This document shows positions 31,914 through 40,570 of a stretch of DNA of 64,000 nt, piece after piece. The translations under genes were made by a program, and so were the position numbers. Numbering within the stretch: the stretch's first letter is position 1; every line of letters starts with the position of its first letter. This stretch comes from DATKPE01 sp033854175. Lineage in GTDB: Bacteria; Bacteroidota; Ignavibacteria; UBA10030; SZUA-254. A model generated the notes under the pieces. That model searched no databases, was not told where the DNA came from, and saw only the letters and a list, made by a program, of their open reading frames with translations. The stretch lies in the NCBI GenBank assembly GCA_033854175.1, contig JAWOKN010000054.1, positions 25,948-89,947 on the forward strand. The letters are read 5' to 3'.

Positions 31914-32405
31914 TTGTTGTCTATCTTGAGTTTTCTTCTCTGGGTCTGTAGCGGAATGCACGTCTTCGGCATAACCGTCTGGCTGGGGGGATTGATGTTC
32001 CAGAGCGCGGTCATGACTCCCGTCATGCAGAAGGTGCCGCAGCAAACACAGGCTGCCATCCGCCTTCTTTCAAAGCGTTTTACGGGTTTTATCTGGATGA
32101 GCGTCTGGACAATCCTTGTCACCGGGGTCATTATGATGCTCCTGGATCCCCGGTTCACCTGGTTTCATTATAACAACCGGTGGTCGGTCTTCCTCCTCTG
32201 GAAACAGATCATTTTCATCCTGATGATCTTCTATGCATTCGGCCATGCGCGTATGCTCGAGTACCTCAACGTCCCCTCGTCAAACGGGGGGTATGATGAA
32301 AAGGCCGGCCTCTACCGCCAGCGGCTCTACCAGTTCAGAACCATCAGTATTGTCCTGGGGATTCTTGCACTCTTCCTCGGCGTTGCGATGAAAGTCTATG
32401 GGTAA
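31914..32405 (+). CDS. CopD-like integral membrane protein
   Basis: The 163 residues contain four membrane helices (LSFLLWVCSGMHVFGITVWL, FTGFIWMSVWTILVTGVIMM, SVFLLWKQIIFILMIFYAFG, ISIVLGILALFLGVAMK). Helices and His positions match the CopD domain associated with copper tolerance and with haem-related membrane proteins, but I cannot tell the two uses apart. The start is a TTG preceded by no clear ribosome site. It overlaps parA by eight bases. Confidence 0.65.
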   Translation: MLSILSFLLWVCSGMHVFGITVWLGGLMFQSAVMTPVMQKVPQQTQAAIRLLSKRFTGFIWMSVWTILVTGVIMMLLDPRFTWFHYNNRWSVFLLWKQIIFILMIFYAFGHARMLEYLNVPSSNGGYDEKAGLYRQRLYQFRTISIVLGILALFLGVAMKVYG

Positions 32406-33195
32406 GGTCATTACCATAGCGAATCAGAAGGGCGGGGTCGGCAAAACAACCACCGCCATCAACCTGGCCGCGGGCGTCGCGGTGTCGGAATCGTCCACTC
32501 TCCTCATCGATACGGACCCGCAGGCAAACTCCACGAGCGGCCTCGGCGTGGATCATCATGATTCGTACCTGAATGTCTATGATGTCCTGATTAATGGCAT
32601 CGATCCGCCCGATGCCGTCATGAAGACCGAAATGCCCTTTCTCTCCCTCCTTCCGTCGCATATCGATCTTGTCGGCGCCGAGGTGGAAATGGTCGCGATC
32701 GAGAACCGCGAACGGATTATGCTCGATGCCGTGACGAGACTCAGGGACGCCTATGACTACATTTTCATCGACTGCCCCCCGTCACTCGGCCTGCTCACCC
32801 TTAATAGCCTCGTCGCTTCGGATACGGTCCTCATACCCGTCCAGTGCGAGTATTATGCCCTCGAGGGCCTCGGCCAGCTCCTCAATACGATTACGATGGT
32901 GAAACAGAGCCTCAACCCGAAACTCGACATCGAAGGGGTCCTCCTGACGATGTTCGACCGCCGCCTGCGCCTCTCGAACCAGATCGTCGAGGAGGTCAGA
33001 AGGCATTTCGGGGAGAAGGTCTATTCGACGATTATTTCCCGGAATGTGCGCCTCTCCGAGGCCCCCAGCTACGGGAAACCGGTCCTTTTGTATGAAGCGG
33101 TCTCGTCGGGTGCGCGAAATTATATGGAACTTGCAAAGGAATTCCTGCGCAGACAGTCAGCAACACCTGTCTCCCAGGAAATACATCTTTCGTGA
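32398..33195 (+). CDS. parA: Chromosome-partitioning ATPase ParA (Soj)
   Basis: ParA ATPases form dynamic gradients on the nucleoid that move ParB-parS complexes. The deviant Walker A motif KGGVGKTTTAINLA, switch I LIDTDPQANSTSGLG and Walker B FIDCPPSLGLLTLNSL are complete. Length is 265 residues. The ATG lies eight bases before the CopD-like stop. parB follows after six bases. It is a chromosomal-type pair by sequence, and such pairs usually lie near the replication origin, but I found no convincing parS or DnaA-box cluster in this window. Confidence 0.95.
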   Translation: MGKVITIANQKGGVGKTTTAINLAAGVAVSESSTLLIDTDPQANSTSGLGVDHHDSYLNVYDVLINGIDPPDAVMKTEMPFLSLLPSHIDLVGAEVEMVAIENRERIMLDAVTRLRDAYDYIFIDCPPSLGLLTLNSLVASDTVLIPVQCEYYALEGLGQLLNTITMVKQSLNPKLDIEGVLLTMFDRRLRLSNQIVEEVRRHFGEKVYSTIISRNVRLSEAPSYGKPVLLYEAVSSGARNYMELAKEFLRRQSATPVSQEIHLS

Positions 33196-33201
33196 ACACA
33201 C

Positions 33202-34110
33202 ATGGCTAAGGTAAAAGGCGGCCTCGGAAAAGGTTTGTCCGCTCTCATCCGGACCGGACAGGACGATCTTCCCGCTCAGGATCTCCTCGGCGCCAGGACC
33301 GAACGGGGAGCGGAAGGTTCGATATCCCATCTTCCCCTTGCTTCGATTGCTCCGAATCCATTCCAGCCCCGTGCTGATTTTGACCCGCAGGCCCTCGATG
33401 AACTGAAGGAATCGATCAAACAAAAAGGGGTCATCCAGCCCGTTACCGTCCGGCGGAAGGACTCCGGATCGTATGAACTCATCTCGGGCGAACGCCGCAT
33501 CCGCGCCTGCACCGAACTCGGCCTCAAGACGATCCCTGCCTATGTCCTCAGGATCAAGGATGATCAGGAGATGCTCGAACTTGCCCTCATCGAGAACCTC
33601 CAGCGCGAACACCTGAACCCCATCGAGATCGCCATCTCATACCAGCGGCTTCTCCATGATGTCGGCCTTACCGCCGAGGAAATCGCCAAGAAGGTGAGCA
33701 AGGACCGCACAACGATCGTCAACTTCCTCCGCCTCCTGAAACTCCCCCCGCAGATTCAGGACGCGCTCCGGAAGGGAACCCTTACCATCGGTCACGCCCG
33801 CGCACTGGTCAGCGTCCCCGACGAGAAACTCCAACTCCGGCTCTTCGAACGGGTCGTCAAAAAAGGCCTCAACGTTCGGCAGGTTGAGAAGCTTGTCCGG
33901 GATGTCGGGAAGAAGACCGAGAAGAAACCCCACCGGCCTCAGAGTGCCGGGAGCGCCATCGATGACCTGGCCCGCCGTCTGCAGCAGATCCTTGCCACAC
34001 GCGTGCGCATCGCCCTCACGGACGGCGAGAAGGGGGAGATCCATATCGAGTTCTATTCCACCGACGATCTGGGACGCCTCTTTGACCTCATATCAACAAT
34101 CGAACAATGA
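33202..34110 (+). CDS. parB: Chromosome-partitioning protein ParB (Spo0J)
   Basis: ParB is the parS-binding CTP hydrolase. It shows the N-terminal CTPase fold (LASIAPNPFQPRADFDPQAL, VIQPVTVRRK, ISGERRIRACTELG with the GERR motif, ENLQREHLNPIEIA), a helix-turn-helix region (GLTAEEIAKKVSKDRTTIVNF), and a C-terminal dimer domain. Length is 302. Its stop overlaps the RidA gene by four bases. parA and parB are both intact. Confidence 0.95.
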   Translation: MAKVKGGLGKGLSALIRTGQDDLPAQDLLGARTERGAEGSISHLPLASIAPNPFQPRADFDPQALDELKESIKQKGVIQPVTVRRKDSGSYELISGERRIRACTELGLKTIPAYVLRIKDDQEMLELALIENLQREHLNPIEIAISYQRLLHDVGLTAEEIAKKVSKDRTTIVNFLRLLKLPPQIQDALRKGTLTIGHARALVSVPDEKLQLRLFERVVKKGLNVRQVEKLVRDVGKKTEKKPHRPQSAGSAIDDLARRLQQILATRVRIALTDGEKGEIHIEFYSTDDLGRLFDLISTIEQ

Positions 34111-34514
34111 TGCCGAAATCTCCAGTCCTGACAAAAAATGCCCCTCCCCCCATCGGCCCCTATAACCAGGCCATCACCACCGAGGGGCCGCTGGTCTTTA
34201 CCGCAGGGCAGATTCCCATAGACCCGGAATCCGGACAGATCGTTCCGGGCGATATCAGCGCTCAGACCAGACAGGTGATCCTGAACCTCAGCGCCATCCT
34301 CGAAGAGGCCGGCGCCTCCCTCGATATGGTCGTGAAAACCACCGTCTACCTGAAGGATATGAGCGAGTTCGATGCCATGAATAAGGTCTATGCCGAGTAT
34401 TTCCACTCAGTTCCCCCCGCACGGTCTACCGTCGAAGTCAGCCGCCTCCCGAAAAATGTCAGCGTCGAGATCGATGCGGTTGCGGTTCTTCCGGTCCGGG
34501 GCCCGAAACGTTGA
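34107..34514 (+). CDS. ridA: RidA-family enamine/imine deaminase (YjgF/UK114)
   Basis: RidA hydrolyses reactive enamines and imines left by pyridoxal-phosphate enzymes. Family motifs are APPPIGPYNQAI, FTAGQIPIDPESGQIV, VVKTTVYLKDMSEF and the catalytic Arg in PPARSTVEVSRLP. Length of 135 is normal. It begins by overlapping the parB stop. A second RidA relative is at 48.7 kb. Confidence 0.92.
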   Translation: MMPKSPVLTKNAPPPIGPYNQAITTEGPLVFTAGQIPIDPESGQIVPGDISAQTRQVILNLSAILEEAGASLDMVVKTTVYLKDMSEFDAMNKVYAEYFHSVPPARSTVEVSRLPKNVSVEIDAVAVLPVRGPKR

Positions 34515-35095
34515 GGTTGGGTTTTATACTCCTTCTTCTCCCGCTCTGCCTCCATCCGTATGCCCGCGGACAGGCGAAGGATACCTCCTCGGTCACCGGG
34601 TCTGATACGGCCCGGGTCGACTCCGCCCGCCGCACATCTCCTTCTCCCTTTGTCAGTCTCTCCGGCGATACGCTCCGTTCACTGCGTCCGCGGAAGAATC
34701 CCTGGCTCGCCGTCGGTTTGTCCGCAGCCCTCCCGGGCGCGGGCCAGATCTATAATCAGAGTTATTGGAAGCCCCCCATTATCTGGGGCTTCGCCGGCTA
34801 CTGGATCTATGAGTGGTTCCAGAATAACTCGAGCTATAGGGACTACCGGGATAAGTACAGCGCCAGCATTCCCCTGTATCCTCCCTACGGTGATCTCCAT
34901 CTCCAGAATCTCCGGGATTTCTACCGCGATGAACGGGATAAATTTGCCTGGTATCTCGGCGCCCTCTATTTCCTGAACCTCGTCGACGCCTATGTCAGCG
35001 CCAGCCTCTTCGACTTCGACGTGAGCTCGGATCTGGGGATGAGAGGACCAGCATTGCCCCCCGGCATCACTGCGACCATCCGCCTCAGGTTCTGA
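34511..35095 (+). CDS. DUF5683-domain protein, probably membrane or secreted
   Basis: After an N-terminal signal-like segment (GFILLLLPLCLHPYARG), residues about 60-150 carry the DUF5683 pattern: NPWLAVGLSAALPGAGQIYNQSYWKPPIIWG and FAWYLGALYFLNLVDAYVSASLFDFD, split here. This protein follows parA-parB in many Bacteroidota/Chlorobi genomes, and its role is unknown. The start overlaps the ridA stop. The end, seven bases from a convergent gene, shows no clear hairpin. Confidence 0.82.
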   Translation: MRLGFILLLLPLCLHPYARGQAKDTSSVTGSDTARVDSARRTSPSPFVSLSGDTLRSLRPRKNPWLAVGLSAALPGAGQIYNQSYWKPPIIWGFAGYWIYEWFQNNSSYRDYRDKYSASIPLYPPYGDLHLQNLRDFYRDERDKFAWYLGALYFLNLVDAYVSASLFDFDVSSDLGMRGPALPPGITATIRLRF

Positions 35096-35102
35096 TCACC
35101 GC

Positions 35103-35582
35103 TTACGTTCCGGCTGCAAGCGCCTTCCTCAATAACAGGTGAATAGCCGCTTCCACAAGAAGCGTCTGGACGGCTTTGACGGGTATCGCACCACCGGCCC
35201 GTATCGCGATGTGCCGGATGCGGTTGCCGCTCGGTGCATCCAGCGCATGAACACCCGAGAGTAACTTTCCGGAATCGATGCCGATCCGTATGTCCCTCTC
35301 CGCCGGTGCGATGTAGATGCAGAAGTGACGCTGATCCCCGTCGATGATGCTGTATCGGATAAACTTGTTGTTCCGCGTGACCGTTTCGGCCGACTCCGGA
35401 AGCGTCGTCCGGACGATCTTCCGCAAACGCATCACTGTTTTCCGGACATCGTCTGAATATCCGGCGAGCATCGCCTCTATTCCGGTCTGCTCCGATCCCG
35501 CGGGCGGACGTCTCCTCCCGGCAGGACGCAATCGGGCAGACGGCCTTTTTAGCCCTCCTTTTGTGCGTATCCGCTTACGCAT
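35103..35582 (-). CDS. DUF1801-domain protein (YdhG-like)
   Basis: A basic N-terminal tail (RKRIRTKGGLKRPSARLRPAG) precedes a DUF1801/YdhG-type domain with the motif LRKIVRTTLPESAETVTRNNKFIRYSI, split here (TLPESAETVTRNNK), and IGIDSGKLLSG. Domain function is not known; related folds occur in frataxin and YjbR. The tail could bind nucleic acid. It converges on the DUF5683 gene with a 7-base gap. Confidence 0.75.
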   Translation of the reverse strand: MRKRIRTKGGLKRPSARLRPAGRRRPPAGSEQTGIEAMLAGYSDDVRKTVMRLRKIVRTTLPESAETVTRNNKFIRYSIIDGDQRHFCIYIAPAERDIRIGIDSGKLLSGVHALDAPSGNRIRHIAIRAGGAIPVKAVQTLLVEAAIHLLLRKALAAGT

Positions 35583-35710
35583 CGTTCATCGGCCGCTGTA
35601 GGTGGTGTTTGGCATCCTGTTTCCAGACTGCAAATATAAGGAAAGCCCGGATCGAAAGTCAACCGGGAGTTCGCCCCCGCCGCGGTTCGGGATTTCCTCG
35701 ACTGATCCGG

Positions 35711-37663
35711 TTACGTTGAATTCTTCAGATGCTCGATTTTTTCCGAAAGCGCATTCCACCTGGCGTAGGACTGGTCCAGACGGGGCTGTAATCGCTGGTA
35801 CTCATGCGCGACCTTTTTTGCCTCGTCCCCGTTCCTGTAGAAGCCGGGATCGCCCATGAGGGTTTCAATCTCAGCCTTCCACGCCTCCATCACGTGGATA
35901 TCATGTTCGAGTTTTTCGATCTCCTCCCTGATGGGTTTTGTTTTAACCGAGAGTTCCTGCCGCCGTTCGGCTTCCATCCGCTTGCGCTCTTTTTCCGATA
36001 TGGCCGCCGATCTCCGGTCCCGTGACTGGACCGGTTCGGTTTCGGCTGCACCCCGCTGTTCACCGAGCTTTTTCTCGATGTACTCCGTGACACTGCCGGG
36101 GAAGATGCGCACCCTGCCGGGGGAAAATTCGAAGACTTTTGTGACGATCGGATCAAGAAATGCCCTGTCGTGCGCCACGATGACATAGGTCCCCTCATAT
36201 TCCGCAAGCGCATCCTGCAATACCTGCTTCGATTTCATGTCCAGATGGTTCGTCGGTTCGTCCATGATGAGGAAGTTTGCAGGCTGAAGGAGCATCTTGG
36301 CGAGCGCCAACCGGCTTTTTTCTCCCCCCGAAAGAACACCGACCTTCTTGAAGACATCATCCCCGTGGAACAGGAATGCGCCAAGAAGCGTCCTGAGTTT
36401 CGGTCGCATCTCGGCCACAGCAATCTCCTCAAGTGTCTGAAGTGCGTCTTGTGTCAGATCGAGTTCCTCCGCCTGATGCTGAGCAAAATATGCCGTCATG
36501 GCGTGATACCCGGTGATCCGTTCGCCCCGTTCGAACGATTCCACACCGGCAAGGATGCGCGCAAATGTTGATTTTCCGGCGCCGTTATTCCCCACGACGG
36601 CGATATGATCCCCCCGCTCGATCGTGACGGAGAGGCCGCTGAAAACCTTCAGCGAACCATACTGTTTGTGAACGTTTCGCAGCTCCATGACCACCGCACC
36701 GCTCTGGGGGGGCTGCGGGAAATGGAACCGGATTTCCTCTTCCTCGGGCGGCAGCTCGATCTCCTCGAGCTTTTCCAGCTGCTTGATCCTGCTTTGCACC
36801 TGCCTCGCCTTTGTCGCCTTGTACCTGAACCGTTCGATGAACCTTTCCGTCTGCCGGACTTTTCGTTCCCGGTTTTTCAGCGCGTTCAGGGTCTGTTCCC
36901 GACGTGCCCTGTGCTCCCGTTCATAAAATGCGTAGTTTCCCTGGTAGAGATCGATCGTACCGTGGGATATCGCGAGGGTGGCGTGCGTGAGATTATCCAG
37001 AAAAGCCCGGTCGTGGGATACGAGCATCACTGCACCGTTGTAACCCTGAAGATAATTCTCCAGCCATTGCAGTGACTCGAGATCAAGATGATTGGTCGGT
37101 TCGTCGAGAAGCAGAACCGACGGCTCCCGCAGGAGTAACTTGGCAAGCGCGATCCGCATCTGCCAGCCACCGCTGAATTCCTCCGTCCCGCGGGCAAAGT
37201 CCCCGGCCGAAAATCCCAAGCCCATCAGCACCCGCTCGATTTTCGATTTCATCCTGAACGCATCCAGATCCTCAAGCTTGTGCTGAAGCTCCCCGTAGAT
37301 TTCAAGCATCTCATGGTGACCGGGACCTGTGGGATCCAGAACCGAGAGCTGCTGCCGGGTTTCCTCCAGCTTCGACTGGACATCGAGCACATCCTCGAAC
37401 GCCGTCGAGGCCTCGTCATACAGCGTTTTACCGCTGGCAACAACCGTGTCCTGAGGCAGATACCCTGCCGTCACGTACCGGGCTTTTCCTACCGATCCTG
37501 CCTCGGGTTCGAGCGTACCGGCGATGATTTTGAGAAGTGTCGTCTTCCCGGAACCGTTCGCGCCCACCACACCGATCCGGTCTGTCGGGCCGATGACATG
37601 GGAAAAATCGCTGAAGAGCGTCCTTCCGGCAAATTGCATCGTTATGTGGTCAAGCGAGAGCAT
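35711..37663 (-). CDS. ABC-F ATPase (Uup/YheS-like)
   Basis: Two ABC modules in one chain without membrane segments mark the ABC-F family, which acts on ribosomes. Walker A motifs are GANGSGKTTLLKI and GNNGAGKSTFARI; signatures are FSGGWQMRIALAKLL and LSGGEKSRLALAKML; Walker B motifs are LLLDEPTNHLDLES and LIMDEPTNHLDMKS. The charged interdomain linker and a long C-terminal coiled coil (residues about 550-650) place it near Uup and YheS rather than EttA. Length is 650. Its start is three bases after the TsaC stop, so the two are coupled. Confidence 0.92.
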   Translation of the reverse strand: MLSLDHITMQFAGRTLFSDFSHVIGPTDRIGVVGANGSGKTTLLKIIAGTLEPEAGSVGKARYVTAGYLPQDTVVASGKTLYDEASTAFEDVLDVQSKLEETRQQLSVLDPTGPGHHEMLEIYGELQHKLEDLDAFRMKSKIERVLMGLGFSAGDFARGTEEFSGGWQMRIALAKLLLREPSVLLLDEPTNHLDLESLQWLENYLQGYNGAVMLVSHDRAFLDNLTHATLAISHGTIDLYQGNYAFYEREHRARREQTLNALKNRERKVRQTERFIERFRYKATKARQVQSRIKQLEKLEEIELPPEEEEIRFHFPQPPQSGAVVMELRNVHKQYGSLKVFSGLSVTIERGDHIAVVGNNGAGKSTFARILAGVESFERGERITGYHAMTAYFAQHQAEELDLTQDALQTLEEIAVAEMRPKLRTLLGAFLFHGDDVFKKVGVLSGGEKSRLALAKMLLQPANFLIMDEPTNHLDMKSKQVLQDALAEYEGTYVIVAHDRAFLDPIVTKVFEFSPGRVRIFPGSVTEYIEKKLGEQRGAAETEPVQSRDRRSAAISEKERKRMEAERRQELSVKTKPIREEIEKLEHDIHVMEAWKAEIETLMGDPGFYRNGDEAKKVAHEYQRLQPRLDQSYARWNALSEKIEHLKNST

Positions 37664-37665
37664 GG

Positions 37666-38607
37666 CTAGGGATGCGCCGCGCGCTCGAGCCGGTCCATGA
37701 TCGCAAGACCTAAGCCCCGTTTCGGGACACGCTCACAGTAGATCGTGCGGATCTTTTTCCTGTCGCAGACCCGGAAGAAATGGAAAAAGACCCGCGCATA
37801 GTCGGCGAGCGAGGAGCAGATTTTCACCTCGCCAAATCCCTCACTTGGACTCCGTAAACCGATGTATCCGGCCGATTTCACCGGGTGGATCTGCGCTGGG
37901 GTATCGATGATCCGGATTTTTGCCTCGGGGGCATAGTGGCGGTATTTCAATCCCGGACTTTTCGGCGATCCCGTGCCGGCATGCCGGGCCAGTTTCACAC
38001 CGGGATGGATTTTCTGAATCTCCTCCAGCGTGATCGCCCCTGTCCTGAGGATGACCGGTACCTTCCGTGTGCAGTCGACTACCGTCGATTCCAGTCCGAC
38101 CCTCGTCGGCCCGCCCTTCAGGATGCAGTCTATCCTTCCATCCAGATCGTCCCGGACCGCCTGCCACGTGGTGGGACTCGGACGCCCGCTCCTGTTGGCC
38201 GACGGCGCGGCTACGGGTGTCCGACACGCCCGGAGAAATTTCTGCGTTGTCGGATGCCGCGGCATCCGGACAGCAACAGTCGGTAATCCTGCCGTCACAA
38301 GGGGTGAAACTCCCTTGTGCCTGGGGAAGATGATCGTCAGGGGTCCGGGGAAGAAGGCATCGACGAGTTGCTGCGCGACAGGAGGGACGCTCCGGACAAG
38401 CATGGGGAGTTCCCGGACCGATGTGATATGAATGATTAGGGGATTGTCGATGGGACGCCCTTTGGCCGTGAAGATCTTTCTTATGGCCTTCTCGTTAAAA
38501 ACATCCGCACCCAGTCCGTACACGGTCTCCGTCGGAAATGCGACAAGTCCCCCTCTGGTCAGGTAGTGTGCCGCCAGGCGGGGTGAATCGGTGATCAGCG
38601 TTTTCAT
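37666..38607 (-). CDS. tsaC: Threonylcarbamoyl-AMP synthase (TsaC/Sua5, with C-terminal Sua5 domain)
   Basis: This enzyme makes threonylcarbamoyl-AMP for the t6A modification at position 37 of tRNAs reading ANN codons. The YrdC domain (residues 1-200) shows GGLVAFPTETVYGLGADVFNE in part (FPTETVYGLGADV), KGRPIDNPLIIHI, VAVRMPRHP and PVAAPSANRSGRPSPT. A C-terminal Sua5 domain follows (SPGLKYRHYAPEAKIRII). I chose ATG 38607 (MKTLITDSP) because an AAAGAG site precedes it and the seven upstream residues are not conserved. Length is 313 residues. Confidence 0.93.
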   Translation of the reverse strand: MKTLITDSPRLAAHYLTRGGLVAFPTETVYGLGADVFNEKAIRKIFTAKGRPIDNPLIIHITSVRELPMLVRSVPPVAQQLVDAFFPGPLTIIFPRHKGVSPLVTAGLPTVAVRMPRHPTTQKFLRACRTPVAAPSANRSGRPSPTTWQAVRDDLDGRIDCILKGGPTRVGLESTVVDCTRKVPVILRTGAITLEEIQKIHPGVKLARHAGTGSPKSPGLKYRHYAPEAKIRIIDTPAQIHPVKSAGYIGLRSPSEGFGEVKICSSLADYARVFFHFFRVCDRKKIRTIYCERVPKRGLGLAIMDRLERAAHP

Positions 38608-39607
38608 AACATGCTCTTTGCCGTCCAATATACAAATTTACTCCCTGAGAGGGAAAACCGCGAACCTTTCGTCCTTTCATACTCATGAATCCTCGACTCC
38701 GGGCCGTGATTGTTGACTTCAGTCTGCCATTCCTTGAACCATGCATTGATAAAGAGGTAACAAGTTGTACCGCGTTGTTGCGGATCGCGCACTCCCCTGA
38801 ATTCATCGATTATGCGGAACCGCGGCTGGAGCAATTTCGCTTATTATATACAAAAGGAAATAATTGGGTTGTTCACAATCAACGTCGATGGAGGAATGCA
38901 ATGGTCATTCGCCGTGCATGAAGTTCTCAGATCGTGGTCACATGGTGCAGTTCTCGGAGTTTTCCTGGATGCGAATTCAGGACTGACGGGAAATGAGGTT
39001 GCCAGGCCGGCGGAAAGGGCAAAATACCGAAGGTAGTTGGCCGTTGCGGAACACTTCTACGGTGGGGGGAGAAACATCTCTGAAACTTGAGTATTGGACT
39101 GCGGCAGGAGTTCTGATTGTCCATTCTGCGATTGCGTTTGCCGGTGCGCTATGCATAAAATTATCGGGGGCGGAAAAGTGCCGGGGAAGATCAAGAAGAT
39201 GCTTTAGTCCTGCTTGACCTGGTTGTGGCGGGGAGTGAAGAGAAGACAAGGGCGGTTAATCAGATCCGCCGGATCATCGGGGAAAAAAAGGGAGTATCCT
39301 GTATGGGCGACCTGTATGGTCCGGCGGAAATCCATGGGTTGTGGAAGAGACTCGATCGATTCCGGCGATGGGCGCGTGGAATCCTCGGACGGTAAGAGAG
39401 TTGCACCGTGGAGGTTTTTTTTGTCCATGATGTCTCTTTCCAATCCTGAAAAAAGACCCGGTAAAATTCTCATTTTTGCGATATCGTGCGATGGAAATAG
39501 GTATTGGATATGCAATGGTCTGATTCAGAATGGCATATTAGTTGATATTTTACGCTGTCAGTCCCGATTTTTCGGGTCTATACCTTCAGTATGCAGAGAG
39601 TATGGTT
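38608..39607. other. 1-kb gap between divergent genes with no supported gene
   Basis: Between tsaC (leftward) and dsrC (rightward) there is about 1000 bases, the longest gene-free stretch here. Many open frames exist on both strands, but none has convincing codon use, a ribosome site or a recognised family. The most protein-like is a plus-strand frame at about 39159-39393 that ends in ARGILGR and contains SEEKTRAVNQIRRIIGEKKG. A possible start is GTG 39225, without a ribosome site; it may be a gene remnant. Composition is lower in GC than the neighbours (for example TTATTATATACAAAAGGAAA near 38840). The promoters of both flanking genes must lie here. I saw no tRNA, transposase or terminal inverted repeat. 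Confidence 0.5.
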
Positions 39608-39925
39608 ATGCCGACAATGGAAATCGATGACAGATCGTTTGAAGTGGACGGGGACGGATTTCTGTCCGATCCCACAATCTGGAATGAGGAGGTAGCCAGG
39701 CTGATCGCAAAGTTCGACGGGATCACCGACATGACGGAGAAACACTGGGCGATCGTCAATTTCATCCGGAAGAACTGGGAGGAGAAGGGAATGGCTCCGA
39801 TGATCCGCCTGATCTGCCAGACGACCGGCGTCAAACTCAAGGAGATCTATCAGCTGTTCCCACTCGGACCCGCCCGCGGCGCGTGCCGCGTCGCAGGCCT
39901 TCCCAAACCCGATGGCTGCGTGTAA
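39608..39925 (+). CDS. dsrC: DsrC-family sulfur carrier protein with both redox cysteines
   Basis: DsrC carries sulfur as a persulfide or trisulfide between its two C-terminal cysteines and is the partner of DsrMK and DsrAB. The start ATG 39608 (MPTMEIDDRSF) has GAGAG seven bases upstream. Diagnostic parts are DMTEKHWAIVNFIRKNWEE, MIRLICQTTG and the C-terminal arm GPARGACRVAGLPKPDGCV, in which the two Cys are ten residues apart, the canonical DsrC spacing. TusE-type relatives usually keep only the last one. Length is 105 residues. The gene heads dsrC-dsrM-dsrK-desulfurase. No dsrAB is in view. Confidence 0.95.
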   Translation: MPTMEIDDRSFEVDGDGFLSDPTIWNEEVARLIAKFDGITDMTEKHWAIVNFIRKNWEEKGMAPMIRLICQTTGVKLKEIYQLFPLGPARGACRVAGLPKPDGCV

Positions 39926-39929
39926 TCCG

Positions 39930-39937
39930 CCCCCCCC
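39930..39937 (+). repeat. C8 tract between dsrC and dsrM-like
   Basis: Eight C lie five bases after the dsrC stop and five before the ATG of the membrane gene, where its ribosome site would be. The tract could tune spacing by slippage. Confidence 0.8.
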
Positions 39938-39941
39938 GGTC

Positions 39942-40568
39942 ATGATCTGGTTCCGATATTTTACCGCTGCCGCATGTGTTGTTTGCGCAACCTCCCTTGT
40001 CTTTCACCTCGTCCGCCTGATACGCCTGGGCCGCCCGATTGATTATTCCCGTCCCAAAGGAAAGATTAGCCCGGGAGTGAGGTACTCTTTCACCGGCGCG
40101 ATGAATCCGGCAAAAAAGGAGTCGGCGTACCTTCACCTTCCCACCTATGCGGCCGGTCTGCTTTATCATTTGGGCACCTTTCTGTCGGCCGCCCTGGCTG
40201 TTGTGTTTTTCTTCGACGGTTCTCCGGCAGGCGCGCTCCAGTGGTCGCTTGGCGTTCTGGTCTCCTTATCATGCTTGTCCGGCATCGGGATCTTCCTCAA
40301 ACGGATTTTTTCCCGGAATCTCAGGTATCTGTCGGTTGCCGATGATTATATATCCAATCTCCTGGTGACCCTTTTCCAGCTCCTTACGCTGGGGATGCTT
40401 GCCGGTGTCCCCGTCGGACCGGCTTATTTTATTTTCACGGGCCTCCTCCTTCTCTATATCCCAGTCGGTAAACTTAAACATATGCTCTATTTTTTTGCGG
40501 CCCGGTACCATCTCGGGCTGTCGTTCGGCCTGAGGGGAATCTGGCCAGCCCCCCATCGTGAAGAGTGA
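39942..40568 (+). CDS. dsrM: DsrM-like membrane cytochrome b (nitrate reductase gamma-like)
   Basis: DsrM-type proteins hold two b haems and pass electrons between the quinone pool and DsrK. The 208-residue protein has five to six membrane helices. It has His residues placed in them (SLVFHLVRLIRLG, YAAGLLYHLGTFLSA, KLKHMLYFFAARYHLGLSF) that suit bis-His haem ligation. It is shorter than a full DsrM and close to the core Nitrate_red_gam domain. ATG 39942 is chosen over 39912, which would overlap dsrC. Next to DsrC and DsrK, the DsrM assignment is good, but HdrE-like is an alternative name for the same function. Confidence 0.8.
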   Translation: MIWFRYFTAAACVVCATSLVFHLVRLIRLGRPIDYSRPKGKISPGVRYSFTGAMNPAKKESAYLHLPTYAAGLLYHLGTFLSAALAVVFFFDGSPAGALQWSLGVLVSLSCLSGIGIFLKRIFSRNLRYLSVADDYISNLLVTLFQLLTLGMLAGVPVGPAYFIFTGLLLLYIPVGKLKHMLYFFAARYHLGLSFGLRGIWPAPHREE

Positions 40569-40570
40569 CG

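Noticed and set aside
32398..35095. Replication origin near parA-parB
   Set aside because: No cluster of DnaA boxes, dnaA, dnaN or a convincing parS was seen.
38604..38834. 76-residue minus-strand frame ahead of tsaC
   Set aside because: It lacks a ribosome site and family motifs and overlaps the tsaC start and promoter.
39204..39515. 103-residue minus-strand frame in the 1-kb gap
   Set aside because: It is antisense to the only protein-like plus-strand frame and has no recognisable motif.
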